A stretch of 64,000 nucleotides of DNA from an uncultured Pseudoxanthomonas sp. (lineage in GTDB: Bacteria > Pseudomonadota > Gammaproteobacteria > Xanthomonadales > Xanthomonadaceae). Shown here piece after piece: positions 51,784 through 59,349 of this stretch. The stretch is taken from contig CAMLGZ010000011.1 of assembly GCA_946479745.1 (NCBI GenBank), positions 40,173 through 104,172 of the forward strand. The letters are read 5' to 3'. The notes under the pieces are model-generated. The model ran no database searches, was not told where the DNA came from, and was given only the letters and a program-made list of their open reading frames with translations. Numbering within the stretch: the first letter of the stretch is position 1; each line of letters starts with the position of its first letter. The translations under genes and the position numbers were made by a program.

Positions 51784-53643
51784 ATGGACACCGCCCTGAC
51801 GCTGACCAACGACATGAAGCTCGTGCTTGGGCTGGTCGGCTTCACCATGGCGATGTTCCTGTTCGAACGCATCCGCGCCGATGTGGTCGCCCTGATCGTG
51901 CTGGTCATCCTGGGCCTGACTGGGCTGGTGGCGCCGGAGGAATTGTTCGGCGGCTTCTCCGGCAACGCGGTGATGAGCATCATCGCCACCACCATTCTGG
52001 GTGCGGGGCTGGACCGTACCGGCGCGCTCAACCGGCTCGCGTCCTGGCTGTTGCGGCGCGGCCACGGCATCGAGCAGCGGTTGCTGCTGATGACCACCGG
52101 CATCGCCGGCCTCAATTCTTCCTTCATGCAGAACCCCTCGGTGATGGCGCTGTACCTGCCGGTCGCCTCGCGCCTGGCCTCGCGCAGCGGGTTGTCCCTG
52201 CAACGCCTGCTGTTGCCGATCGCGGCGGCCATCGTGATGGGCGGCGCGCTGACCATGGTCGGCAACTCGCCGCTGATCCTGTTGAACGATCTGCTGATAT
52301 CGGCCAACAACAATCTGCCCTCGGGCATGGCCACGCTGGAGCCGTTGCGCATGTTCGCGCCGTTGCCGGTCGGCGTGGCCTTGATCGTCGCTTCGCTGCT
52401 GTACTTCCGTTTCTACGGAGACAAGAAGCTGCGCGAGGAAACCGAAACCAACGTCGCCCCGGCGCGTACGGAAAGCTATTTCGCCAGTGCCTACGGCATC
52501 GAGGGCGATGTGTTCGAAATGACCGTCACCGCCGAAAGCCCGCTGGTGGGCATGTCGCTGGGCGAAGCCGAGGCGCTCCACGATGCGCCGCTCATGCTGG
52601 CCTTGCAGACCGGCAGCGACACCCGTCTGGCGCCGCCGGCCGACATGCGGATCTGGGTAGGCAGCGTGCTGGGCGTCATGGGTGCACGCCAGGCGGTGCA
52701 CGATTTCGCGCAGAACCACTTCCTGCGCCTGTCCTCGCGGTTGCGCCACTTCGGCGACCTGTTCAATCCCAGCCGCGCCGGCATTTCCGAAGCGGTGATC
52801 CCGCCCACCTCCCGCTACATCGGCAAGACCGCCGCCGACCTGCGCCTGCGCAAGCAATCGGGCATCAGCCTGTTGGCCATCAATCGCGACAAGAAGGTCA
52901 TGCTGGAGGATGTGCGCAAGGTCACCCTGCGTGCTGGCGACCTGCTGGTCTTCCACAGCATCTGGCAGGACCTGGCGGTGGCCGCGGAAAGCCGCGACTT
53001 CGTGGTGGTGACCGATTACCCCAAGGGCGAGCAACGCCCGCACAAGTTCAAGATCGCGATGACTATCTTCGCCATCACCATCCTCATCGCGTTGACGTCG
53101 AAACTTCCGGTTTCCCTGACTCTGATGACCGGCGTGGCCGGCATGCTGGTGACCGGCGTGCTGCGCATGGACGAAGCCTACGCTTCGATCAACTGGAAGA
53201 CCGTGTTCCTGATGGCCGGGCTGATTCCGCTGGGCTGGGCCATGGACAGCAGCGGCGCGGCGGCGTGGGTGGCGGGACATACGGTGGAAAGGCTTCCCGA
53301 AGGCATTCCGGTCTGGCTGCTGGAAATCGCTATCGCGCTGCTGACCACCGCGTTCTCGCTGGTGATCAGCCATGTCGGCGCCACCATCGTGATGGTGCCG
53401 CTGGCGATCAACCTGGCGCTGGCGGCGGGCGGCAATCCCACTGCGTTCGCGCTGATCGTCGCGCTGTCGGCTTCCAACAATCTGATGACGGCCTCCAATC
53501 CGGTGATCTCGATGATCACCGGACCGGCCAATTACACCAGCCGGCAGCTGTGGCGCGTCGGCGGCCCGCTGTCGCTGATCTACACCTGCGTGGTGGTGCT
53601 GGTGATCAATCTGATGTTCTGGTGGGCCGCACGTGGAGGCTGA
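51784..53643 (+). CDS. SLC13-family (DASS) permease with two TrkA-C domains
   Basis: The product has 619 residues: about five N-terminal helices, two TrkA-C-like domains (about residues 230-420, with GMSLGEAEALH and GKTAADLRLRKQSGIS), and about six C-terminal helices. The transport signatures FMQNPSVMALYLPVA and LSASNNLMTASNPVISMITG match the anion transporters of the SLC13 branch. Similar proteins are called sodium/sulfate or citrate transporters; the cargo here cannot be read from sequence. It starts 30 bases after trmB. Confidence 0.88.
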   Translation: MDTALTLTNDMKLVLGLVGFTMAMFLFERIRADVVALIVLVILGLTGLVAPEELFGGFSGNAVMSIIATTILGAGLDRTGALNRLASWLLRRGHGIEQRLLLMTTGIAGLNSSFMQNPSVMALYLPVASRLASRSGLSLQRLLLPIAAAIVMGGALTMVGNSPLILLNDLLISANNNLPSGMATLEPLRMFAPLPVGVALIVASLLYFRFYGDKKLREETETNVAPARTESYFASAYGIEGDVFEMTVTAESPLVGMSLGEAEALHDAPLMLALQTGSDTRLAPPADMRIWVGSVLGVMGARQAVHDFAQNHFLRLSSRLRHFGDLFNPSRAGISEAVIPPTSRYIGKTAADLRLRKQSGISLLAINRDKKVMLEDVRKVTLRAGDLLVFHSIWQDLAVAAESRDFVVVTDYPKGEQRPHKFKIAMTIFAITILIALTSKLPVSLTLMTGVAGMLVTGVLRMDEAYASINWKTVFLMAGLIPLGWAMDSSGAAAWVAGHTVERLPEGIPVWLLEIAIALLTTAFSLVISHVGATIVMVPLAINLALAAGGNPTAFALIVALSASNNLMTASNPVISMITGPANYTSRQLWRVGGPLSLIYTCVVVLVINLMFWWAARGG

Positions 53644-53649
53644 TCGAGC

Positions 53650-54030
53650 ATGCCCTTGAGTTTGAAGCCGGTGGACGGATCGTTCGCGGTGTGCCGGCTG
53701 CCGGCCGGTTCGGCGCTGCCGGAATGGTTCCGTCCGGGACCGTTCGCTACGGTTTCATGGACCGACGACGAGCTCTCGATCCTCTGCGGCGAATCGCAGG
53801 TGCCGGAAGGCGTGCAGTGCGAGCGCGGCTGGCGTTGCCTGATGCTGCAGGGACCGTTCGCCTTCGAGCAGACTGGCATCCTGTTGCAAGTGCTGCAGCC
53901 GCTGGCCGAAGCGAAGATCGGCATCTTCGCGCTGTCGACTTTCGATACCGATTACGTGCTGGTCAAGGACCACGCTTTCGAAGCGACGCTGCAGGCACTG
54001 CGCGACAGTGGTCTGTCTATAGCTGCTTGA
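53650..54030 (+). CDS. ACT-domain protein (CASTOR/ACT_7 type)
   Basis: The product has 126 residues with two small ACT-like folds: FATVSWTDDELSILCGE in the first and PFAFEQTGILLQVLQPLAEA then IFALSTFDTDYVLVK in the second. These proteins bind amino acids and may act as sensors. GGAGG precedes the start, which lies 6 bases after the permease stop, so they are co-transcribed. The ligand is unknown. Confidence 0.85.
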   Translation: MPLSLKPVDGSFAVCRLPAGSALPEWFRPGPFATVSWTDDELSILCGESQVPEGVQCERGWRCLMLQGPFAFEQTGILLQVLQPLAEAKIGIFALSTFDTDYVLVKDHAFEATLQALRDSGLSIAA

Positions 54031-54040
54031 GAGCCGCTTT

Positions 54041-54109
54041 TGTAGAGCCGAGCTTGCTCGGCTGCTTTTCCCGCAGCGCGAAGAGCAGCCGAGCAAGCTC
54101 GGCTCTACA
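54041..54109. repeat. SMAG-like repeat pair (GTAGAGCCGAGC family)
   Basis: Two perfect 26-base arms (54041-54066 and 54084-54109) are inverted around 17 bases. Each arm contains its own palindrome (GCCGAGC, then GCTCGGC). The terminal GTAG supplies the TAG stop of the Rieske gene on the minus strand. A single arm of the same family is at 57925-57949. Confidence 0.88.
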
Positions 54110-54443
54110 CAGGCGGCGGTGCGCTTAACACCACCTCACCGTCGCACACTTCCACGGCAACGCTACGCAGCGAATCGCCACGGCAGGGGCCGGCGATGCA
54201 GTCGCCCCGCTCAAGCTCGAAGGAAGCGCCGTGCGCTGCGCAGACCAGATGCCCTTCCTTGCTTTTCAAGAACTTACCGGGCGCCCAATCCAGCCGCCGC
54301 CCCGCGTGCGGGCAGACGTTCAGCCATGCGCGCGCGTTTGCACCAATGCGATGCACGATCAACGACTCGGCGTCGCCGTCGACCAGCGCTTCGACCTCGG
54401 CGAAACCGCCGTCCTCGATTGAATCCAGTGCGATCAGAGGCAT
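54105..54443 (-). CDS. Rieske [2Fe-2S] ferredoxin-like protein
   Basis: The product has 112 residues with both cluster motifs: CPHAGRRLD and CAAHGASFELERG, giving two Cys and two His ligands. It is a small soluble Rieske protein of the type used as an electron carrier or in nitrite reductase-like proteins. Its stop codon lies inside the inverted repeat at 54041-54109, so the last residues (APPPV) abut the repeat. It is divergent from the small membrane protein gene. Its redox partner is not evident. Confidence 0.88.
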   Translation of the reverse strand: MPLIALDSIEDGGFAEVEALVDGDAESLIVHRIGANARAWLNVCPHAGRRLDWAPGKFLKSKEGHLVCAAHGASFELERGDCIAGPCRGDSLRSVAVEVCDGEVVLSAPPPV

Positions 54444-54531
54444 GGGTTTAACGAAGTTCTCACACTGTCATGTTTCGGTCATCCGATACTGCGCCACCGG
54501 CTTCCGCCGCATTCTGTCACGACTCACGCCG

Positions 54532-54816
54532 ATGTTCGCCAAACGTTTCCGCTTCGACAGCTCCCGCCTGCGTTACGCCTTCTCACCGCGCAAGCCGCGC
54601 CATCCTTTGCTGCGTGTGGCGTTCGGCATCGTCGGCCTGGCTCTGCTTTGCCTGCTGATCTTCTTCAGCGTGTTCGTGGGCGCAGCGATGATTGTGGCGG
54701 GCGTGGCCTGGAAACTGCTGAGCCAGCGTGGCAAGCCCATTGCAACGCGCGACGCCAAGGTGGTGGAAGGCGAATTCCGCGTGGTCCGCAAACCGGTGCT
54801 GCCGCTGTCGCATTGA
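54532..54816 (+). CDS. Small membrane protein of unknown function
   Basis: The product has 94 residues. A basic N-terminus (MFAKRFRFDSSRLRYAF) precedes a membrane region (LLRVAFGIVGLALLCLLIFF then SVFVGAAMIVAGVAW). A short hydrophilic tail follows. The ribosome site is weak; the start was chosen at the first ATG of the coherent part. I know of no assigned function. Confidence 0.65.
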   Translation: MFAKRFRFDSSRLRYAFSPRKPRHPLLRVAFGIVGLALLCLLIFFSVFVGAAMIVAGVAWKLLSQRGKPIATRDAKVVEGEFRVVRKPVLPLSH

Positions 54817-54902
54817 GTCACCGCTTCCTGCCGCGATCGGTGTACTCGGCCTGACGCGCTCCGCTTAAACTGTTGCGTCCGGAATCCTTGGCGCGAACTT
54901 TC

Positions 54903-55613
54903 ATGACCGATCTCATCCCCACGCCCGCGCAGGCGCGCGTTCCCGTCCGCGGCGGCGGCACCTTTCCCGTGCGCCGCATCTACTGCGTGGGGCGCAATTT
55001 CGCCGATCACGCCCGGGAAATGGGCGCGGTGGCGCCGGCTTCCAAAGCCGAGCGCGGCCAGCCGGTGTTTTTCCTCAAGCCCGCCGATGCCGTGGTTACC
55101 GGCGGCGCCGATGTGCCTTATCCGTCCGGCACCCAGGATCTGCACCACGAAGTGGAACTGGTGGTGGCGCTGGGCAAGGATGCGCCCGCAGGTGTGCTGG
55201 CCCCGGAAGACGCCGATGCGCTGGTCTTCGCCTACGGCGTGGGCCTGGACCTGACCCGTCGCGACCTGCAGGGCGCGGCCAAGGCCAAGGGCCTGCCCTG
55301 GGATATCGGCAAGGGCTTCGATCATTCGGCGCCGATCAGCGACCTGGTGCCGGCCGGCGAAGTCGCCGCCCTGGAAACCCGCAGCCTGACCCTCAGAATC
55401 AATGGCCAAACGCGCCAGCACGGCGCTTTGACCGACCTGATCTGGGACGTGCCCGACATCCTGCACGAGCTGTCGAAATTGTTCGCGCTGAAGGCGGGCG
55501 ACCTGGTGTTCATGGGCACGCCGGCCGGGGTCGGTCCGATGGTGGCCGGCGACGCATTCGAGGCCACGCTGGAAGGCGTCGCCGAACTTCGCGGACGCAT
55601 CATCGCTGCCTGA
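54903..55613 (+). CDS. Fumarylacetoacetate hydrolase-family protein
   Basis: The product has 236 residues. Key blocks are IYCVGRNFADHAREMG, FFLKPADAV, LHHEVELVVALGKDA (Glu metal ligands), GYGVGLDLTRRDLQ-like AYGVGLDLTRRD, and DLVFMGTPAGVGPM. The family includes acylpyruvases and oxaloacetate tautomerases; the short single-domain form here fits acylpyruvate hydrolase. An upstream TTG would add ten residues without similarity. It lies between the small membrane protein and mscL and shows no tight coupling to either. Confidence 0.9.
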   Translation: MTDLIPTPAQARVPVRGGGTFPVRRIYCVGRNFADHAREMGAVAPASKAERGQPVFFLKPADAVVTGGADVPYPSGTQDLHHEVELVVALGKDAPAGVLAPEDADALVFAYGVGLDLTRRDLQGAAKAKGLPWDIGKGFDHSAPISDLVPAGEVAALETRSLTLRINGQTRQHGALTDLIWDVPDILHELSKLFALKAGDLVFMGTPAGVGPMVAGDAFEATLEGVAELRGRIIAA

Positions 55614-55676
55614 CAGGAGCCGCGTTATAGTCCGCCGGCACGGGCGTATCGGCGCCCGACAGAGGAGGACACCTGC

Positions 55677-56078
55677 ATGGGCATGATCAGCGAGTTCAAG
55701 GAATTCATTTCGCGCGGGAATGTCGTAGACCTTGCGACGGCCGTCGTGATCGGCGCGGCGTTCGGCAAGATCGTCACCGCGATGGTCGATGGCATCGTCA
55801 TGCCGGTAGTCGGCTTCCTGACCGGCGGCGTCAGCGTCAGCGACTGGAAATACGTACTCAGCCCGGCGACCGTGGACGCAGCGGGAAAAGAGGTGGCCGA
55901 AGTCGCGATCCGGTACGGGGCCTTCATCCAGACGATGATCGATTTCCTGCTGATCGCGCTGGTGATCTTCCTGATCCTGAAGGCCTACAACCGCGTCCGC
56001 AAACCGGTGGAAGCGTCTGCCGCGACGCCCGAAGACGTGTTGTTGTTGCGCGAAATACGCGATTCGCTGAAGAAGTAA
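55677..56078 (+). CDS. mscL: Large-conductance mechanosensitive channel MscL
   Basis: The product has 133 residues. The conserved first helix is [20 protein letters not shown] with GAAFGKIV, a periplasmic loop follows, and the second helix is [18 protein letters not shown]. The C-terminal helix ([15 protein letters not shown]) is intact. MscL opens on osmotic downshock as a homopentamer. A GAGGAGG site lies 8 bases before the ATG. The gene is monocistronic; a large inverted repeat follows it. Confidence 0.97.
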   Translation: MGMISEFKEFISRGNVVDLATAVVIGAAFGKIVTAMVDGIVMPVVGFLTGGVSVSDWKYVLSPATVDAAGKEVAEVAIRYGAFIQTMIDFLLIALVIFLILKAYNRVRKPVEASAATPEDVLLLREIRDSLKK

Positions 56079-56085
56079 ATGCTTT

Positions 56086-56243
56086 CCTTCTCCCATCGGG
56101 AGAAGGTGCCCGGAGGGCGGATGAGGGCATGGATTGTCAGTTTGTATTGAAAGTTCGTTAGCAAGTACTTCCCATTCCCTCATCCGGCGCTTCGCGCCAC
56201 CCCGTATCAAGTACGGGGCAGGCTCTTCTCCCGATGGGAGAAG
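56086..56243. repeat. Dispersed inverted repeat (CTTCTCCC-type) after mscL
   Basis: The hairpin CCTTCTCCC-ATC-GGGAGAAGG (56086-56106) recurs as CTTCTCCCGATGGGAGAAG near 56224-56242. Inside, GGCGGATGAGGG pairs with CCCTCATCCG. Elements of this wording are scattered through xanthomonad and other proteobacterial genomes. It probably ends mscL transcription. Confidence 0.75.
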
Positions 56244-56300
56244 GATTCTAAAGCCGAGGGCTGCTAAGCTCGCGGCTTCCCTGGTTTTCCGGAACACGAC

Positions 56301-57731
56301 ATGCGCTTGGTGCCTCTGCTGCTCGCCCTATCCATTTCCGCCAGCCTGATTTCAGCAAGCTCGTTCGCCGCAGAACGCGAAACCCGCATTCCCGAATCCG
56401 CACTGACCACGGCGGCGACATTGCGCGAGCAGGCGCTGGCAGACAACACCGGCTGGAACACGGTCGAATCCTTGACCACCGAAGTGGGCCCGCGCCTGGC
56501 CGGCAGCGAAGCCGATGCGCGTGCGGTGGCCTGGGCGCAGGCGAAGTTCAAGGCATTGGGTTTCGACAAGGTCTGGACCGAAGCGGTGACCTTTCCCAAA
56601 TGGGAACGCCGCAGCGAAAGCGCTGTGGTTCTCGGCGCACACACGCAGCCGCTCACGGTCACCGCGCTGGGCGGCAGCCCGGGCGGGAAACTGCAGGCCG
56701 AGGTAGTGCGCTTCGCCGATCTCGCCGCGCTGGAAGCCGCACCCGAAGGATCGTTGGCCGGCAAGATCGCCTTCGTCGACTACCAGATGCAATCCGCGCG
56801 CGATGGCAGCGACTACCGCAATGGCGGGGCGATCCGTTCCAAGGGCCCTTCTGCGGCGATCCGCAAGGGCGCGATAGGCTTTCTGATGCGCTCTGCCGGC
56901 ACCGACCACCACCGCGTCGCCCACACCGGCATCACCCGTTTCGATGACGGGCTGACTCCCGTGCCGTCAGCGGCGCTTGCCACTCCCGATGCCAACCAGC
57001 TGGCCCGGCTGTTGGCCATGGGTCCGGTGCGCGTGTCCGTTGCGCTGGATTGCGGTTGGAACGGCGAAGCCACCTCCTACAACGTCATCGGCGAGATCAC
57101 CGGGCGCGGCAAGCCGCAGGAAGTGGTGTTGATCGGCGGACACCTGGATTCGTGGGACCTGGGCACCGGCGCCATCGACGACGGCGCGGGCGTGGCCATC
57201 ACCATGGCGGCCGGGCACTTGATCGGGCAGCTGAAGCAAGCGCCCAAGCGCACCATCCGCGTGGTCGCCTTCGCCAACGAAGAACAAGGGCTCTACGGCG
57301 GCAAGGCCTATGCGGCCAAGCACGCCGCCGATGCTGGCAAGCATCAGCTGGGAGCGGAGAGCGACTTCGGCGCCGGACGCATCTACGCCTTCAATACCGG
57401 CGCGCCGGAACGCGCCAAGGCGGCAACGCGTCAGATCGCCGAAGCGCTGGCGCCGCTGGGCATCGAGTACGCGCCGGACAAGGGCAGCGCGGGCCCGGAC
57501 ATCGGCCCCATCGCGGAAAAGGGCGCCACCTGGGCCTGGCTGGCGCAGGACGGCAGCGACTATTTCGATCTGCACCACAATGCGGACGACACGCTGGACA
57601 AGATCGACCCGAAGGCTTTGGCGCAGAACGTTGCGGCCTATGCGGTGTTCGCTTATCTGGCTGCGGAGGCGGATGGTGATTTTGGGAGTGTGGTTAAGGC
57701 GACGGCGCCTGCGCCTGCGGCTGCCAAGTAA
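56301..57731 (+). CDS. Secreted M28-family zinc aminopeptidase/carboxypeptidase
   Basis: The product has 476 residues with a signal peptide (LLLALSISASLISASSFAAE). A PA insert domain (SLAGKIAFVDYQMQ and following) is followed by the M28 zinc domain: IGGHLDSWDLGTGAIDDGAG, FANEEQGLYGG with the catalytic Glu, and DIGPIAEKG. The layout matches plasma glutamate carboxypeptidase-type (M28B/F) exopeptidases. It would release amino acids from peptides in the periplasm. The gene lies alone between two repeat elements. Confidence 0.9.
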   Translation: MRLVPLLLALSISASLISASSFAAERETRIPESALTTAATLREQALADNTGWNTVESLTTEVGPRLAGSEADARAVAWAQAKFKALGFDKVWTEAVTFPKWERRSESAVVLGAHTQPLTVTALGGSPGGKLQAEVVRFADLAALEAAPEGSLAGKIAFVDYQMQSARDGSDYRNGGAIRSKGPSAAIRKGAIGFLMRSAGTDHHRVAHTGITRFDDGLTPVPSAALATPDANQLARLLAMGPVRVSVALDCGWNGEATSYNVIGEITGRGKPQEVVLIGGHLDSWDLGTGAIDDGAGVAITMAAGHLIGQLKQAPKRTIRVVAFANEEQGLYGGKAYAAKHAADAGKHQLGAESDFGAGRIYAFNTGAPERAKAATRQIAEALAPLGIEYAPDKGSAGPDIGPIAEKGATWAWLAQDGSDYFDLHHNADDTLDKIDPKALAQNVAAYAVFAYLAAEADGDFGSVVKATAPAPAAAK

Positions 57732-57770
57732 ATGGTCTAGAGCTGAGGCTGGCCCGCAATCATTCGGATC

Positions 57771-57869
57771 GTCATCCCAGCGAAAGCTGGGATCCATCTT
57801 GATCTTGCTTTGGCTCTTTGAAAGTCAAAAAGCAAAGTCAAAATGGATCCCAGCTTTCGCCGGGATGAC
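57771..57869. repeat. 99-base inverted repeat (GTCATCCCAGCGAAAGCTGG type)
   Basis: Two 27-base arms (57771-57797 and 57843-57869) are inverted copies with one mismatch; the inner part also pairs (TTGCTTT with AAAGCAA). Elements with this arm are dispersed in Lysobacteraceae. It lies between convergent genes and can act as a bidirectional terminator. Confidence 0.8.
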
Positions 57870-57924
57870 GACGAACTTTTTTTGGTTTCTGCAGATTTTC
57901 GTTGCAGTGTGCTTCGGACGTTAA

Positions 57925-57949
57925 AGCAGCCGAGCAAGCTCGGCTCTAC
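57925..57949. repeat. Single SMAG-like arm (GTAGAGCCGAGC family)
   Basis: These 25 bases are identical to the right arm of the 54041-54109 element. The arm starts 5 bases past the methyltransferase stop on the minus strand and forms a GCCGAGC/GCTCGGC hairpin there. Confidence 0.82.
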
Positions 57950-57953
57950 GGCG

Positions 57954-58817
57954 TCAATGGCGCCATTGGGCCAGGAACACCGCAGTGGCGGCGGCGACGT
58001 TGAGGCTTTCCACCGCGCCGGTACCGGGGATCGACAACTGCAGGTCGCAGGCTTTCGCCAGCGACTCATCCATGCCCTCGCCTTCGGCGCCCATTACGTA
58101 GATCAATCGCTGCGGCAGTTTCCTGGCGAAAAGATCCTCCCCGCCGCGCACCACGGTAGCGGCCAGTTGGAAACCGGCGGCACGTAATTGCGCGAGGGCC
58201 CCACCGCGCTCGCCCATGCGCACCAGCGGCACCTGCTCGGCCCCACCTTCGGCCACGCGCGCCGCCGCACCCGACACCGCCAGCGTCGAATCCTGCGACT
58301 GCAGAATCGCACTCACACCGAAATGCGCGGCCGAGCGCAGGATCGCGCCGAAGTTGTGCGGGTTGCCCACGCCGTCCAGCCATAGCGCCAGCACCGGTCC
58401 CGGCGGCAACGATTGCAGCCAGGTAGACAGCGCCAGCGGTTCGACGCGCAATACATCGGCCACCACGCCTTCGTGGTGGGAGCTGGCGGCCAGCTTGCCC
58501 AGGTCCGCTTCCTCCACCACGCGATAGCCGATCCGGTTCTTCACGCACCAGGCCAGCAGCGGCTGCAACTGGGGAATGCGCGCTTCGGAAAGGTAAAGCT
58601 TGCGGATGGCTTCTGGCCGCTGCGCAAAGACCGCTTGCACGGCATTGAGTCCGTAGTAGCGCAATTCCTGCTTGTTGCCGCCTTCGGGCCGGAGCGCGGG
58701 ACGCGGTTCGCGCGGGGGCGCCGCCTGCTGGCGCCTGCCGGTATTCTCGCTTTTGCGCGCATCGTCGGTGCGGATGGCGGCCTTGTCCCAGGGGGAAGGC
58801 GGTTTATTGGGGGTCAT
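57954..58817 (-). CDS. TrmH/SpoU-family RNA 2'-O-methyltransferase
   Basis: The product has 287 residues. A charged N-terminal tail (about 45 residues) precedes an RNA substrate-binding domain (LRYYGLNAVQAVFAQRPEAI) and the knotted SPOUT domain. The latter has NPHNFGAILRSAAHFG, IYVMGAEGEGM and IPGTGAVESLNVAAATAVFL, which are all three SpoU motifs. It modifies rRNA or tRNA ribose; the exact site is not evident, and a separate RlmB probably exists elsewhere. Its ATG lies 14 bases inside the end of the acetyltransferase gene. Confidence 0.9.
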   Translation of the reverse strand: MTPNKPPSPWDKAAIRTDDARKSENTGRRQQAAPPREPRPALRPEGGNKQELRYYGLNAVQAVFAQRPEAIRKLYLSEARIPQLQPLLAWCVKNRIGYRVVEEADLGKLAASSHHEGVVADVLRVEPLALSTWLQSLPPGPVLALWLDGVGNPHNFGAILRSAAHFGVSAILQSQDSTLAVSGAAARVAEGGAEQVPLVRMGERGGALAQLRAAGFQLAATVVRGGEDLFARKLPQRLIYVMGAEGEGMDESLAKACDLQLSIPGTGAVESLNVAAATAVFLAQWRH

Positions 58818-59349
58818 CGTCCAGGTTCCTGCGCACTTTGGCGAACACGCGCAGATCATGCAGCACTCCGCGCTTGAATACAGCCGCGCGTTGCACGCCT
58901 TCCTCCAGAAAGCCATTCCTGCGCAGCACCTGCGCCGAACCGATGTTGAACGCCAGCACCGTCGCGTACAGCCGGTACAGCTGCAATTCCCGCATCGCCC
59001 AGGGCGCGAACACCGACACCACACGGGTCATGGTGCCCTTGCCCCAGTGCTCGCGGCCCAGCCAATAGCCGAATTCCGCGCTGTGGATGCGTTCACCCTT
59101 GCCGGGATGGGCGCCGATGCCGCCGCAGGCTTCGCCGTCTATCTCGATGGCGAAGACCGGATCGTCCAGATCGATCACGCGTCCGGACAGGAACGCCTCG
59201 CCGTTCTCGCGTGTGTACGGCGAAGGAAAGCGGTCGCTGACGCCGCGCGACACCTGCGGGTCGTCGGCATGCCGCAGCAGGCTGTCCAGATCGGATTCGC
59301 GCCAGGGCCGCAGTACGAAGCCCTCGCCCGTCAACATCGCCTCAGCCAT
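58804..59349 (-). CDS. GNAT acetyltransferase (RimJ/RimL type)
   Basis: The product has 181 residues: GFVLRPWRESDLDSLLRHAD at the start, then FGYWLGREHWGKGTMTRVVS as the acetyl-CoA loop, and VLAFNIGSAQVLRRNGF. These match protein N-acetyltransferases related to RimJ/RimL. The ATG overlaps the RND pump stop by 8 bases and the 3' end overlaps the methyltransferase gene. It is thus co-translated in the efflux operon. The substrate is unknown; an ATG four codons later is an alternative start. Confidence 0.88.
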   Translation of the reverse strand: MAEAMLTGEGFVLRPWRESDLDSLLRHADDPQVSRGVSDRFPSPYTRENGEAFLSGRVIDLDDPVFAIEIDGEACGGIGAHPGKGERIHSAEFGYWLGREHWGKGTMTRVVSVFAPWAMRELQLYRLYATVLAFNIGSAQVLRRNGFLEEGVQRAAVFKRGVLHDLRVFAKVRRNLDDDPQ

